Shown here in pieces: positions 1-8,450 of a DNA stretch of 64,000 nt. The translations under genes and the position numbers were made by a program. The DNA comes from Acidobacteriota bacterium (GTDB taxonomy: Bacteria > Acidobacteriota > Terriglobia > Acidiferrales > UBA7541), in NCBI GenBank assembly GCA_013289955.1, contig JABCYZ010000005.1:186001-250000 (forward strand), in the 5' to 3' direction. How positions within the stretch are numbered: position 1 is the stretch's first letter; every line of letters begins with the position of its first letter. The notes beneath the pieces are model-generated. The model ran no database searches. It saw only the letters and a list, made by a program, of their open reading frames with translations, and was not told where the DNA came from.

Positions 1-2
1 TT

Positions 3-782
3 GTGCCGTCGTCGGGGGCGCGCGACCTTATGCTCGCGCTGGGCTTGTCCCCGGAACGAGTCACACTTACGCCATACAGCGTGGACAACGACTGGTGGAT
101 GCGGCAATCCGCAAGCGTGGACCGCGAAGCCGTGCGTACGTCCTGGGGAGCTTTGGCTTCCAGTGCCGTTATTCTCTTTTGTGCGAAGCTCCAGCCTTGG
201 AAGCGGCCGGGCGATCTGCTTCGAGCGTTTGCCGAAGCAGATCTTTCGAATGCGCTGCTGGTCTTTGCAGGCGAAGGGCCGCTTCGAGCGGAGCTGCAGT
301 CCGAGGCCGCCGCTTTGGGCGTGGCCGCGCGCGTTCGCTTCCTCGGTTTCCTGAATCAGTCGCAGCTTCCCGCTGCGTATACTGCCGCCGACCTGATGGT
401 CCTTCCTTCGGAGTACGAACCGTTCGCTGTAGTTGTGAACGAAGCGATGTGCTGCGGATGTCCCGTGGCTGCGAGCGACCGCGTCGGCGCGGCTCGCGAT
501 CTCGTTGCCCCGGTGCGGAAGGAATTTATTTATTGCTGTGGTGATGTCCCTGCGCTCGCCGCGCTTTTGAAGGACGCGCTTCGGGACCGCGCCCTTCTTA
601 GGTCGCTCGGACGGGCAGCGGTCGCGCAGATGCGGACGTGGTCGCCGGAGAGAAACATCGCCGCAACGTTCGAGGCGATTGAAATTGCCGTTCGGAGGAA
701 AGGCCGGCCGGCCGGCGCCGCAGTCCCGGAATCCTCTGCCGGGCACACTCCTCCCGCCGCACCGCAAAAACTTCGCGAATGA
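3..782 (+). CDS. Glycosyltransferase family 4, 5'-truncated by the window edge
   Basis: The C-terminal 259 residues of a GT-B fold glycosyltransferase. The visible part carries the nucleotide-sugar-binding half: a FCAKLQPWKRP strand/loop near residue 60 and the donor-site E-x7-E motif EPFAVVVNE near residue 140, followed by AMCCGCPV. The GTG at position 3 is probably internal, since the acceptor-binding N-terminal domain is missing and must lie upstream of the window. The stop overlaps the next ATG by four bases (ATGA), so the two glycosyltransferases are translationally coupled. It likely adds a sugar to a surface polysaccharide in the cytoplasm; the substrate cannot be read from sequence. 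Confidence 0.9.
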   Translation: MPSSGARDLMLALGLSPERVTLTPYSVDNDWWMRQSASVDREAVRTSWGALASSAVILFCAKLQPWKRPGDLLRAFAEADLSNALLVFAGEGPLRAELQSEAAALGVAARVRFLGFLNQSQLPAAYTAADLMVLPSEYEPFAVVVNEAMCCGCPVAASDRVGAARDLVAPVRKEFIYCCGDVPALAALLKDALRDRALLRSLGRAAVAQMRTWSPERNIAATFEAIEIAVRRKGRPAGAAVPESSAGHTPPAAPQKLRE

Positions 783-1942
783 AGCTGCTGATCTATTCCC
801 ACTTCTTTCGGCCGAGTGTCGGCGGCGTCGAGACGCTCGTTTTGTCACTGGCGCGTGGTCTCGCGGCGCTCGGCCCACCGGGTGGCGATCCGGAATTCGA
901 GATCACCCTCCTAACGCAAACAGCTCGAGGCAAATTTGAGGATGGGCCTCTTCCCTTTCGTGTTGTCCGCCAGCCAAATCTCATTCAAGTGTGGGATTTG
1001 ATCCGCGCTTCCGATGTGGTTCACGTGGCAGGGCCTGCACTGGCACCAATGATCCTCGGCCTCCTGGCACAGAGACCCGTCGTGGTGGAGCATCACGGCT
1101 TTCAAACGATTTGCCCGAACGGCCAGCTTCTGATCGAGCCCCTAGGGACCCCATGTCCGGGACATTTCATGGCCGGCCGGCATGGGGAATGCCTGCGATG
1201 CAACTCCGGGCAAGGATGGTTCGCTTCGGGGAAGCTTTGGCTTCTGACGTTTCTGCGCCGTTTTCTGTGCCGGCGCGTTAGAAGCAACATCACCCCGACC
1301 GAGTGGCTGGGCGGTCTGGTGCAGCTTCCTCGAGTGACGGCCATTCCCCACGGGTTGGAATTCGTGGCCGCCCCGGCAGCGTATCCTCAGTCGTCTCCGC
1401 ACCTCCCGGTCATCGCATTTCAGGGCCGGCTCGTTACCACCAAAGGTGTTGGCGTTCTGTTCGAAGCCGCGCGCATTCTGCTTGCTGAGAATCGAGCTTT
1501 CGAACTGCTCGTCATCGGCGACGGCCCCGAGCGCGCTTCTCTTGAACGGCTTTCTCAGAACGCTCCGCTTGCCGGGCACGTGCATTTCGCAGGACGCCTT
1601 TTAGGGGCAGAACTCGATGCCGCGCTTCGGCACGCCTCTGTCGTCGCCGTGCCATCGCTCGGCGGAGAAGTGTTCGGTCTGGTGGTTGCAGAGAATATGT
1701 TGCGAGGCCTGCCGGTGATTACGTCCGACCTCGGCGCCTTCGTCGAGGTGCTCGGGGAAGGCGGGCTGACGTTTCGCACCGGCGATCCCGAGGCGCTTGC
1801 AGAAGAACTCCGCCGAATTCTCGATGATCCCGCTCTCGCTCTGCGCCTCGCGGGGGTTGCAAGGCAGCGCGCGCTGGATTTTTGCGATTTTCACCGCATG
1901 CTGGAAAGCCACGCGCGGGTTTACCGGGAGGCTCACCGCTGA
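779..1942 (+). CDS. Glycosyltransferase family 4
   Basis: Complete 387-residue GT4 enzyme. The N-terminal Rossmann half opens with LLIYSHFFRPSVGGVETLV (typical GG loop), and the C-terminal half has FQGRLVTTKGVGVLFEA and the donor-site E-x7-E motif EVFGLVVAE followed by NMLRGLPVI. The start overlaps the stop of the preceding glycosyltransferase by four bases, so the start choice is firm. With the upstream gene it forms the 3' end of a polysaccharide assembly operon. A Cys-rich insertion near residues 118-150 (CPNGQ...CPGHF...CLRCNSG) is seen in some GT4 enzymes and might bind a metal; that is speculation. Confidence 0.92.
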   Translation: MKLLIYSHFFRPSVGGVETLVLSLARGLAALGPPGGDPEFEITLLTQTARGKFEDGPLPFRVVRQPNLIQVWDLIRASDVVHVAGPALAPMILGLLAQRPVVVEHHGFQTICPNGQLLIEPLGTPCPGHFMAGRHGECLRCNSGQGWFASGKLWLLTFLRRFLCRRVRSNITPTEWLGGLVQLPRVTAIPHGLEFVAAPAAYPQSSPHLPVIAFQGRLVTTKGVGVLFEAARILLAENRAFELLVIGDGPERASLERLSQNAPLAGHVHFAGRLLGAELDAALRHASVVAVPSLGGEVFGLVVAENMLRGLPVITSDLGAFVEVLGEGGLTFRTGDPEALAEELRRILDDPALALRLAGVARQRALDFCDFHRMLESHARVYREAHR

Positions 1943-2105
1943 CCTGTCCCTAAAGGCAGGTACGCCGTGCGTCACAAACAAGGAAACACTGTCGATGCCG
2001 AGCGCGTCCAGTCCTACACTGGACCTAAGGAAGACTGTGTCAACGGCCCATTGGTTTACTGACGGATCCCTAAATCGATCCCACTTCTGGCAGGAGACGG
2101 AGACT

Positions 2106-2498
2106 ATGAAACGCGCGCTTATTTTTCTTGCGACATTTATCGCTGTGCTGGTGGCGGCGCCCGACGTCCGGGCCGAGCCACAGCAATCGAAAGGGACCGC
2201 CAGCATCAGCGGCGTGGTCATCGGTCCGAACGACAAGCCCGCCCCACATGCCAGCGTTTCCTATCAATCGTCCGACGGAAGGGCTCCGCATGCCGTATTT
2301 GCCGATGCCCACGGCCGGTTCACGATTTCGCAACTCAGCGCCGATAGTTACGACATTCGCGCATCCGCGAAGGGCATTTTTTCCGATTGGCAAAGAAACA
2401 TCCCTCTACGCAAGGGGCAAGCGCGGTCCGTGGAGTTGCATCTGATTTACGCGAAGGAAATGCCGAAGCCTGTTTCGAGCACAAAGCCGAAACAATAA
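2106..2498 (+). CDS. Secreted carboxypeptidase-regulatory-like domain protein
   Basis: 130 residues. A Sec signal peptide (MKRALIFLATFIAVLVAAPDVRA) precedes one Ig-like CarboxypepD_reg-type beta-sandwich: ISGVVIGPNDKPAPHASVSY, then DAHGRFTISQLSADSYDIRASAKG, the usual pattern of this fold. I chose the ATG at 2106 over in-frame starts upstream because it begins the signal peptide and follows a GGAGA-type ribosome-binding site. It stands alone, 160 bases after the glycosyltransferases and convergent with the anti-sigma gene. Role unknown; such single domains in Acidobacteriota are usually periplasmic or outer-membrane associated. Confidence 0.8.
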   Translation: MKRALIFLATFIAVLVAAPDVRAEPQQSKGTASISGVVIGPNDKPAPHASVSYQSSDGRAPHAVFADAHGRFTISQLSADSYDIRASAKGIFSDWQRNIPLRKGQARSVELHLIYAKEMPKPVSSTKPKQ

Positions 2499-2574
2499 GT
2501 CCCGCCCCGGCGCACCCCACATTCAGGTCCGCATCGAGGTCCATACTCACGGATTGAGAAGCGAACGGCTTCCG

Positions 2575-3330
2575 CTATTTGATGAACAGTTGCGCCAGCT
2601 CATGGAGATCCTGCGCAGACACGTCGGAGATGGCGCAAAACTCCATGCCCTGATGCCGCCAGTGAACCCATTGAAAACCTTGCCGGGAGCCGGGCGGATG
2701 AATCGGCGTGTCCGGTTCCTTCGTCGGCCATACAAAAACGTTGATGAAATGCTTGCGGCGACCGTAAACAAGCGCCGCGACATTGCGCTCGCCGAGAACA
2801 TCCAGGCGGCCGCCGAGCAAAGGAAATCCTTCGTCCATGAAATCGTGCACGGGGGGAATGAACTCCAGCTTGCCATCGAACCACGGCTTGACGGTGTGCT
2901 GGTCCGTCGAAGCCACATCGGTGAGATGGCCGGCCTGCAGCGAGCGAATGTGGGCGTCGACGATTTCCGTGGACGTAACGGAGGACTGCATGCTGGTGGC
3001 TAGGAAGTGCGGCAGGGCAAACCACGCTACTCCGGTCACCAGGAGGATCGCGGCGGCGACAGCGAGCCAGCGCCACGCGGCAACGGAGGAGCCGCTTGCT
3101 TTGCCTGCCGAGACTTTGAGTTCTGCGCGAATCTTTTTGCGCAACCCGGCCGGAGCGGTCTCGTAAAGCTGGGCATGCTGGAGAGAGGAGCGGAGGGACT
3201 CGGCCGCCCCGAGAGTTGCCGTGCATTCGCGGCAGGTTTCCAGATGGCGCTCGAAATCGGCGGCGCGCATGGCGTCGAGTTCGCCGTCAAGATAAGCGTG
3301 AAGGAGCGTCCCTGAGAAATCACAGCTCAT
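2575..3330 (-). CDS. Anti-sigma factor with zinc-finger domain
   Basis: 251 residues starting MSCDFSGTLLHAYLDGELDA. The zinc-binding anti-sigma signature H-x3-C-x2-C appears as HLETCREC near residues 26-33, followed after about 60 residues by one membrane span (LAVAAAILLVTGVAWFALPHF) and a periplasmic C-terminal domain. The start overlaps the end of the sigma-factor gene by 11 bases, so the pair is cotranscribed. The expected role is to hold the sigma factor at the membrane and release it on an envelope signal. The periplasmic part contains no domain I recognise. Confidence 0.9.
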   Translation of the reverse strand: MSCDFSGTLLHAYLDGELDAMRAADFERHLETCRECTATLGAAESLRSSLQHAQLYETAPAGLRKKIRAELKVSAGKASGSSVAAWRWLAVAAAILLVTGVAWFALPHFLATSMQSSVTSTEIVDAHIRSLQAGHLTDVASTDQHTVKPWFDGKLEFIPPVHDFMDEGFPLLGGRLDVLGERNVAALVYGRRKHFINVFVWPTKEPDTPIHPPGSRQGFQWVHWRHQGMEFCAISDVSAQDLHELAQLFIK

Positions 3331-3886
3331 GGGGCGCCTCCTGCTGGGCAGGTTGCGTGAGCGCGCGCTGCAGGCGCTGGCGCGCACGGGCAAGCGCGGA
3401 CATGACGGTACCAATGGGGACGTTGGTAATGGAAGCGATCTCCTTGTAAGAGCAGCCTTCGAGTTCCCGCAATATGATCACTTCCCGGAAGCGCACCGGA
3501 AGAGTTTCGAGAGCGCGTGCCAGCCGCTCGCGGTTGTCGCCGGCAATGGCCAGCGCTTCCGGAGTAGCGGCGGACTGTTGGTGCAGGTCTTCATCGAATT
3601 CCGTCATGAGCTCCACTTGGCGATTCTTCTCCAGCCACGTATAACACGTATTGCGAACGATCTGCAGAAGCCACGCGCGGGCGTCTCCGCCGTTGAAGCC
3701 ACGGAAAAAACGAAACGCGCGCAGCATAGCTTCCTGCGCGACGTCTTCCGCATCGGATCGGCTTCGCAGCAGCCAACGCGAAAGATTGAAAGCGGCATCC
3801 AGATGCGGCAACACGAGCTGCTCGAAGCGAGCCCGGTCCTGCGAATCCAACACGTCCCAACCTTTCCCCTGGCCCGTAGAGCTCAT
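3320..3886 (-). CDS. RNA polymerase sigma factor, ECF (sigma-70 family)
   Basis: 188 residues, the usual ECF length. Region 2 is at residues 20-90 (AFNLSRWLLRSRSDAEDVAQEAMLRAFRF, with DAEDVAQE) and region 4 at about 125-180 (LPVRFREVIILRELEGCSYKEIASI, then VPIGTVMSALARARQRL), the -35-binding helix-turn-helix. Longer in-frame starts upstream add only non-homologous residues, so I place the start at 3886. It directs transcription of an unknown regulon and is probably controlled by the membrane anti-sigma factor encoded next to it. Confidence 0.93.
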   Translation of the reverse strand: MSSTGQGKGWDVLDSQDRARFEQLVLPHLDAAFNLSRWLLRSRSDAEDVAQEAMLRAFRFFRGFNGGDARAWLLQIVRNTCYTWLEKNRQVELMTEFDEDLHQQSAATPEALAIAGDNRERLARALETLPVRFREVIILRELEGCSYKEIASITNVPIGTVMSALARARQRLQRALTQPAQQEAPHEL

Positions 3887-4142
3887 GGATGAAAACCACC
3901 CCACACCTGATTTTATTCCCAATTGGCGGATTCTAAGGACGAAATAATGTTGGCGGAGTGAGCGCGCAAATTTGGAATAAGCCGCAGCCCTCCGCGGTCT
4001 GCACAAATGAAACACGTCCCATGGCGGCGCGGGAACTCTGGCTCTCTCTGACCCGCGCCGCTCCTGCCAAATATGCGCAGCAGCGGGAAGTGCATACATG
4101 CGTATGCATTGGGAAGACGTGTGTTCACGGGAGGAAGAAAAG

Positions 4143-5111
4143 ATGGCTCGCAACACAAAAGACGAGATCCTGCACGATCACAATCACGATGGAATCGATC
4201 GCCGGGGATTTTTGAAGTGCATGGCTTGGGCTGGGACAGGCGCGTTCTGCGTGATGCAAGGGGGCGTTTTGAAATCGTACAGCATGAGCCGACTTCCGGA
4301 GATAAACCCGCAGGACATGAAAGGCGAGTTGAGCTTCGTGCAGATCAGCGACAGCCACATGGGATTCAACAAGGCGGCGAATCCGGATGTCGCGGCGACG
4401 CTGGAGGCCGCTGTTGCCAAAATCAACGCGCTGTCGACGCCGCCGGAGTTTTTGCTGCATACCGGAGACATCAGTCACCTTTCGAAGCCGGAGGAATTCG
4501 ACGGCGTCGAGCAGATCCTGAAGAGTGCTTCGTCGAAGGATGTGTTCTATGTTCCCGGAGAGCATGATGTTCTGAACGACGACGGCAAGGGATATCTCGA
4601 GCGTTTCGGCAAAGGAGCTCAGCCGGGAGGCTGGTACAGCTTCGAAAAGAAGGGCGTGCACTTTGTGGGATTGGTCAACGTGATGAACCTCAAGGCGGGC
4701 GGGCTGGGCACGCTCGGCCAGGAGCAGCTGGAGTGGCTCGAAAAAGATGTGAAGCATCTGAAATCCAGCACCCCGATCGTCGTTTTCGCACATATTCCCC
4801 TTTGGACGGTCTATCCGGATTGGGGATGGGGAACCGAGGACAGCGCCGAAGCGCTCGCGTATCTGAAAAAATTCGGTTCGGTCACCGTTCTTAACGGCCA
4901 CATTCATCAGACCATGCAGAAGGTCGAGGGAAATGTGACTTTTCACACGGCGTGCTCGACTGCGTTCCCGCAGCCAAAACCCGGAGAGGCGCCTTCGCCG
5001 GGACCGATGAAAGTGCCAGCCGAGCAGTTGCGGAGCGTATTAGGCATCACGGATGTGAACTACGTACGCGGGCAGCACGCGCTGGCGGTAGTGGATTCGA
5101 CGCTGGCCTGA
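4143..5111 (+). CDS. Tat-exported metallophosphoesterase
   Basis: 322 residues. A twin-arginine signal is seen at residues 19-45 (DRRGFLKCMAWAGTGAFC). The calcineurin-like metal site follows in order: QISDSHMG (D-x-H), HTGDISH (GD), GEHD in place of GNHD, FAHIPLW and NGHIHQ (GHxH). All dinuclear metal ligands are present. The start at 4143 has a GGGAGGAAG ribosome-binding site seven bases upstream; an in-frame ATG at 4098 lacks one. It sits 55 bases before a cupredoxin gene and is likely cotranscribed. It would hydrolyse a phosphoester in the periplasm; the substrate is unknown. Confidence 0.92.
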   Translation: MARNTKDEILHDHNHDGIDRRGFLKCMAWAGTGAFCVMQGGVLKSYSMSRLPEINPQDMKGELSFVQISDSHMGFNKAANPDVAATLEAAVAKINALSTPPEFLLHTGDISHLSKPEEFDGVEQILKSASSKDVFYVPGEHDVLNDDGKGYLERFGKGAQPGGWYSFEKKGVHFVGLVNVMNLKAGGLGTLGQEQLEWLEKDVKHLKSSTPIVVFAHIPLWTVYPDWGWGTEDSAEALAYLKKFGSVTVLNGHIHQTMQKVEGNVTFHTACSTAFPQPKPGEAPSPGPMKVPAEQLRSVLGITDVNYVRGQHALAVVDSTLA

Positions 5112-5166
5112 CCGCGAAAAGAACCCGGGAAGCAGATTTCAAAATAAAAAGAGAGGGAGAAAAATC

Positions 5167-5526
5167 ATGAGAAGAAGTGTGTTCATTCCGAGTTTTCTGG
5201 CGCTGGCCGTGATGGTCCTGGCCGGAAGCGTTCTGGAGCGTAAGAGCATCGCGGCGAGTGTCGGGGAAAAACCTGCAACAACCGCCGAAGTGAAAATCGA
5301 CAATTTCGTTTTTGGCCCGGCGGCGATCACCGTGCCGGTGGGAACAACCGTTACTTGGATCAATCGCGACGACATTCCGCACACCGTGGTCAGCCCGGAC
5401 AAAGTGTTCAAGTCCAAGGTGCTCGACACCGACGACAAGTTCTCATTTACGTTTACCAAGCCAGGAGAGTATCCCTACTTTTGCTCCATCCATCCGAAGA
5501 TGACGGGAAAAGTGGTCGTCGAGTGA
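5167..5526 (+). CDS. Secreted cupredoxin (amicyanin/plastocyanin-like)
   Basis: 119 residues with an N-terminal signal sequence (SFLALAVMVLAGSV). The mature part is a type I copper domain: FVFGPAAITVPVGTTVTWIN, the first His in IPHTV, and the C-terminal ligand loop C-x2-H-x2-M in CSIHPKM. All four copper ligands (His, Cys, His, Met) are visible, so it should be an electron carrier in the periplasm. It follows a metallophosphoesterase and precedes a DUF2231 membrane protein by 24 bases, suggesting one operon. The redox partners cannot be inferred. Confidence 0.93.
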   Translation: MRRSVFIPSFLALAVMVLAGSVLERKSIAASVGEKPATTAEVKIDNFVFGPAAITVPVGTTVTWINRDDIPHTVVSPDKVFKSKVLDTDDKFSFTFTKPGEYPYFCSIHPKMTGKVVVE

Positions 5527-5550
5527 GCGAGAGCAAACAGAGGAGCGAAC

Positions 5551-6000
5551 TTGAACCCCTTTGACCTACGAGCGGCATTGCTTGCCAGGCACGCGCAGCA
5601 CGTCGTGCTGATCCACTTTCCCATCGCTTTATTTATTGCCGGGGTAATCTTTGATTTTCTCTCCCAAAGCGCCAAGCGGCGGGCGCTTCGCGCGGTAGCT
5701 TATTACAATCTGCTGGGGGCGGCGATTTCGGTGGTGCCCGTGGTCGTCACGGGGCTGCTCGCCTGGCAGTTTCAGCTCGAGGGGCAAAAACTGAAAGGCA
5801 TTCTGCTCATGCATTTGGTTTTAGGATCAACCTCGGCGGTCCTCATCTGGATTTCCTGGGGACTGCAGCTGCGCGCGCAACGTCTGTCAACCGAAAGACT
5901 TCCCGGCTTTCGCTTGGCCCTGGAAACAGTGGCAGTGGCGGTCATCGCGCTGACCGGGCATCTGGGCGGGTTTCTGAGTGGAGTTAATGGCCCAAACTAG
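5551..6000 (+). CDS. DUF2231 integral membrane protein
   Basis: 149 residues with four predicted membrane segments. The N-terminal HVVLIHFPIALFIAGVIFDFL is the His-containing first helix typical of DUF2231 proteins, in which a conserved His at the membrane edge is thought to bind haem or metal. Translation starts at TTG 5551: an AGGAG ribosome-binding site lies five bases upstream and no in-frame ATG exists before the first helix. Its position right after a copper protein suggests a role in membrane electron transfer, which is inference only. Confidence 0.85.
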   Translation: MNPFDLRAALLARHAQHVVLIHFPIALFIAGVIFDFLSQSAKRRALRAVAYYNLLGAAISVVPVVVTGLLAWQFQLEGQKLKGILLMHLVLGSTSAVLIWISWGLQLRAQRLSTERLPGFRLALETVAVAVIALTGHLGGFLSGVNGPN

Positions 6001-6559
6001 TACTTTTTAAAGGCTCGCCGGAGGCTTTTCGGCTTCGTATAACACTCTGAATAAACGCCTTAGATAGGATACGCGGCGAGCGACCGAAAGATGGTCTAGT
6101 ACCACGACCACGGTACTCCGCTCAGTGGCTCTAGCGGCCCATTGAGGGCCCCATATCGGACGCGTAGGCTTCTAGGAACGGGTTGGGGGCCGCGCGGGGA
6201 CAGCGGCTCCGCAAGGGGCCGTGTGCGAGCTACCCAACCCGCCACTCTTTCTTCGATCTCCCGCCGTCGGCACCTGAACCCTCTACTAAAAGCTCCAAAA
6301 CATTCCTGGAACGGGCAGGTAGGGAGGTGGCGAAACGGCCCTGTTTCTACAATCTTAGCGCAACGCGAACGGAATCTTCGGTGAGGGATTTGCTAGTGCC
6401 CGAACAAACACGAAGATAGGGCCAGCTGTCAAATTCGAGACCGCGCTTTTTTCAAGGAATTGCATCAGGTTGATACTTCCATTTTCTGCTTTCCGCGTTT
6501 CTGACTCAAAAAACAAGCCGTTCCCACTTGGGATCGCTAGTAGACTGTCCCTCTGACAG
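6001..6559 (+). ncRNA. Gene-free, helix-rich region: candidate structured RNA
   Basis: No credible reading frame. Consecutive complementary segments are visible: 6013-6020 with 6074-6081 (8 bp); 6098-6103 with 6112-6117 (6 bp, 8-nt loop); 6136-6140 with 6146-6150 (5 bp); an outer 9-bp helix 6179-6187 with 6233-6241 that encloses a 7-bp stem 6204-6210/6215-6221 capped by a GCAA tetraloop; and 6374-6380 with 6411-6417 (7 bp). A GNRA-capped hairpin nested in a longer helix is typical of folded RNA. I found none of the signature sequences of tmRNA, RNase P RNA or 6S RNA. Strand is assigned from the neighbours and could be wrong. Confidence 0.35.
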
Positions 6560-8269
6560 ATGGCATTTTCATTCCTTCATTCCCGCTCGGCGGTCTCAGA
6601 CCTCGCACCTGTTCCGGTTTTTGTTCTCGCCCTGCTGGCTGCGTGGAAGCGACCTCTGGCGTTCCATGGGGTTTTCGCCACTGCGGAGCGATTCGGCACC
6701 CGGGTAGCTCAAAACACTAGGGCCGCAGTACTTACACTGGCGTTGTTACCCGTGCTTTTAAGACTTTGCCTGCTGTGGATGATTCCGATTCCTGTACCGG
6801 GCATTCATGACGAGTTTAGTTATCTGCTTGCTTCTGACACCTTCGCCCATGGGAAACTCACGAATCCGACACATCCAATGTGGATTTTCTTCGAGACCAT
6901 TCACGTCAATCAAGTGCCTACCTACATGTCCAAGTACCCTCCGGCCCAGGGCGCAATTCTCGCGGTGGGGCAGGCTCTAGGTCATCCTTGGATTGGGGTG
7001 TTGCTCAGCGTGTCCGTTATGTCCGTGGCGGTCCTCTGGTCATTACGCGGTTGGTTACCGCAGCGATGGGCCTTTTTAGGAGCCTTATTTGTCGCCCTTC
7101 GTTTAGGAAGTCTCAGTTACTGGGCCAACAGCTATTGGGGCGGCGCGGTCCCGGCGATTGGCGGCGCGCTCGTGATAGGAGCTGTGCCTCGGCTGATGCA
7201 TAGATACCGCAGTCGTGACGCTGTTCTGTTGGCGCTGGGGGTTTCCATACTGGCAAACAGCCGCCCCCTTGAGGGTTTCATTCTTTGTGCTGCGGTGGGA
7301 CTGACACTCGCAGTCGTATATCGCAGGAAGGCTTCCCTAAACCTGCGACAGTTTCTTCCTCGTATCGTTTCCTTGCCCGTTATTCTGATTTTTCTGTCAA
7401 CGGCCCTCTTCATGGGCTACTACAACTGGCGCGGAACTCATAACGCGCTTCTCTTCCCGTACTCCGTCAATGACCATACCTACGGCAACGCACCGCATTT
7501 CATCTGGCAAGCCGCTGCGGCGCCCCGGCATTCCAGTAATCCCCAACTGGAAGCCATATATGTATGGGAACGGAGCTATTGGGCGAATAATAGGCTCGAC
7601 AGTATCGGCCACCTTACAGAACATGTTTCGTCGGTGGCTATTAAATTCATATATTTCTTCCTCTGGCCGCAGTTCCTTCTCCCGTTTACAGCCATCGTCT
7701 TCTTCCTCCGAGACATCAGGATTCGATTCCTTTTCTCTACCTTTCTGATCTGTTTCCTCGGAATGATTGCCGTGGTGTGGTCCCAGCCACACTACGCGGC
7801 ACCTTTGACTGCCATAACGTTTCTTCTGATCATTCAAAGTCTCAGACACCTCAGGCAATGGCGGTATCGCGGACAGCCTGTGGGGCTGGGGCTCTCACGC
7901 ACGATCGCGATCTTTGGACTAGCCATGACTCTGGTATATATCGGCGAGGCAGCGAAGAATCCTTTGCTGTCGTCATTCGTCGCCCCGTCTGGTGTGTGGG
8001 GAAACCCCGGAAATCAACTGAGAGCTGATGTACTTAAAGAGCTGGAAGCTCTTTCAGGAAAACATCTTGTAATCGTCCGTTACTCTACGGGAACTGTCGG
8101 GACCGGCGAGTGGGTGTATAACCGCGCGGACATAGATAACGCAAAGGTTGTTTGGGCCCGCGAGTTACCGGGAGTTGATACCAAGCCTCTGTTGGACTAT
8201 TTCTCTTCCTATCACATATGGCTACTTGAGCCGGGATTTTCTCCTCCCCGGCTCACAGCGCTTCGTTAA
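6560..8269 (+). CDS. Polytopic membrane glycosyltransferase-like protein (GT-C type)
   Basis: 569 residues with about ten hydrophobic helices. After the first long helix the loop PGIHDEFSYLLASDTFAHG carries the acidic DE pair placed as in GT39/ArnT-like GT-C enzymes, which use polyprenyl-phosphate sugars; it is followed by SKYPPAQGAILAVGQALG, also typical. The C-terminal 80 residues are soluble. The ATG at 6560 has no clear ribosome-binding site, so the start is uncertain. It stands between a candidate RNA region and an unknown exported protein, near other polysaccharide genes. I infer sugar transfer on the periplasmic face; acceptor unknown. Confidence 0.75.
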   Translation: MAFSFLHSRSAVSDLAPVPVFVLALLAAWKRPLAFHGVFATAERFGTRVAQNTRAAVLTLALLPVLLRLCLLWMIPIPVPGIHDEFSYLLASDTFAHGKLTNPTHPMWIFFETIHVNQVPTYMSKYPPAQGAILAVGQALGHPWIGVLLSVSVMSVAVLWSLRGWLPQRWAFLGALFVALRLGSLSYWANSYWGGAVPAIGGALVIGAVPRLMHRYRSRDAVLLALGVSILANSRPLEGFILCAAVGLTLAVVYRRKASLNLRQFLPRIVSLPVILIFLSTALFMGYYNWRGTHNALLFPYSVNDHTYGNAPHFIWQAAAAPRHSSNPQLEAIYVWERSYWANNRLDSIGHLTEHVSSVAIKFIYFFLWPQFLLPFTAIVFFLRDIRIRFLFSTFLICFLGMIAVVWSQPHYAAPLTAITFLLIIQSLRHLRQWRYRGQPVGLGLSRTIAIFGLAMTLVYIGEAAKNPLLSSFVAPSGVWGNPGNQLRADVLKELEALSGKHLVIVRYSTGTVGTGEWVYNRADIDNAKVVWARELPGVDTKPLLDYFSSYHIWLLEPGFSPPRLTALR

Positions 8270-8450
8270 GGCATCCTTGCAGGCCAGTGCGCCAGAAAGG
8301 GCACAAAGGCGACAGTGCCTCTGCCTCGAAGACATTCCTGGACGAAATGAACGCGAACGATCGGCCGCCCTCGTGCAATCCGTACCTGCCGATTCTTGCT
8401 TCCATTCCTAAAGAGTTGCGCCATCATAGACTTCGGGAGGGTCTTTCCGT

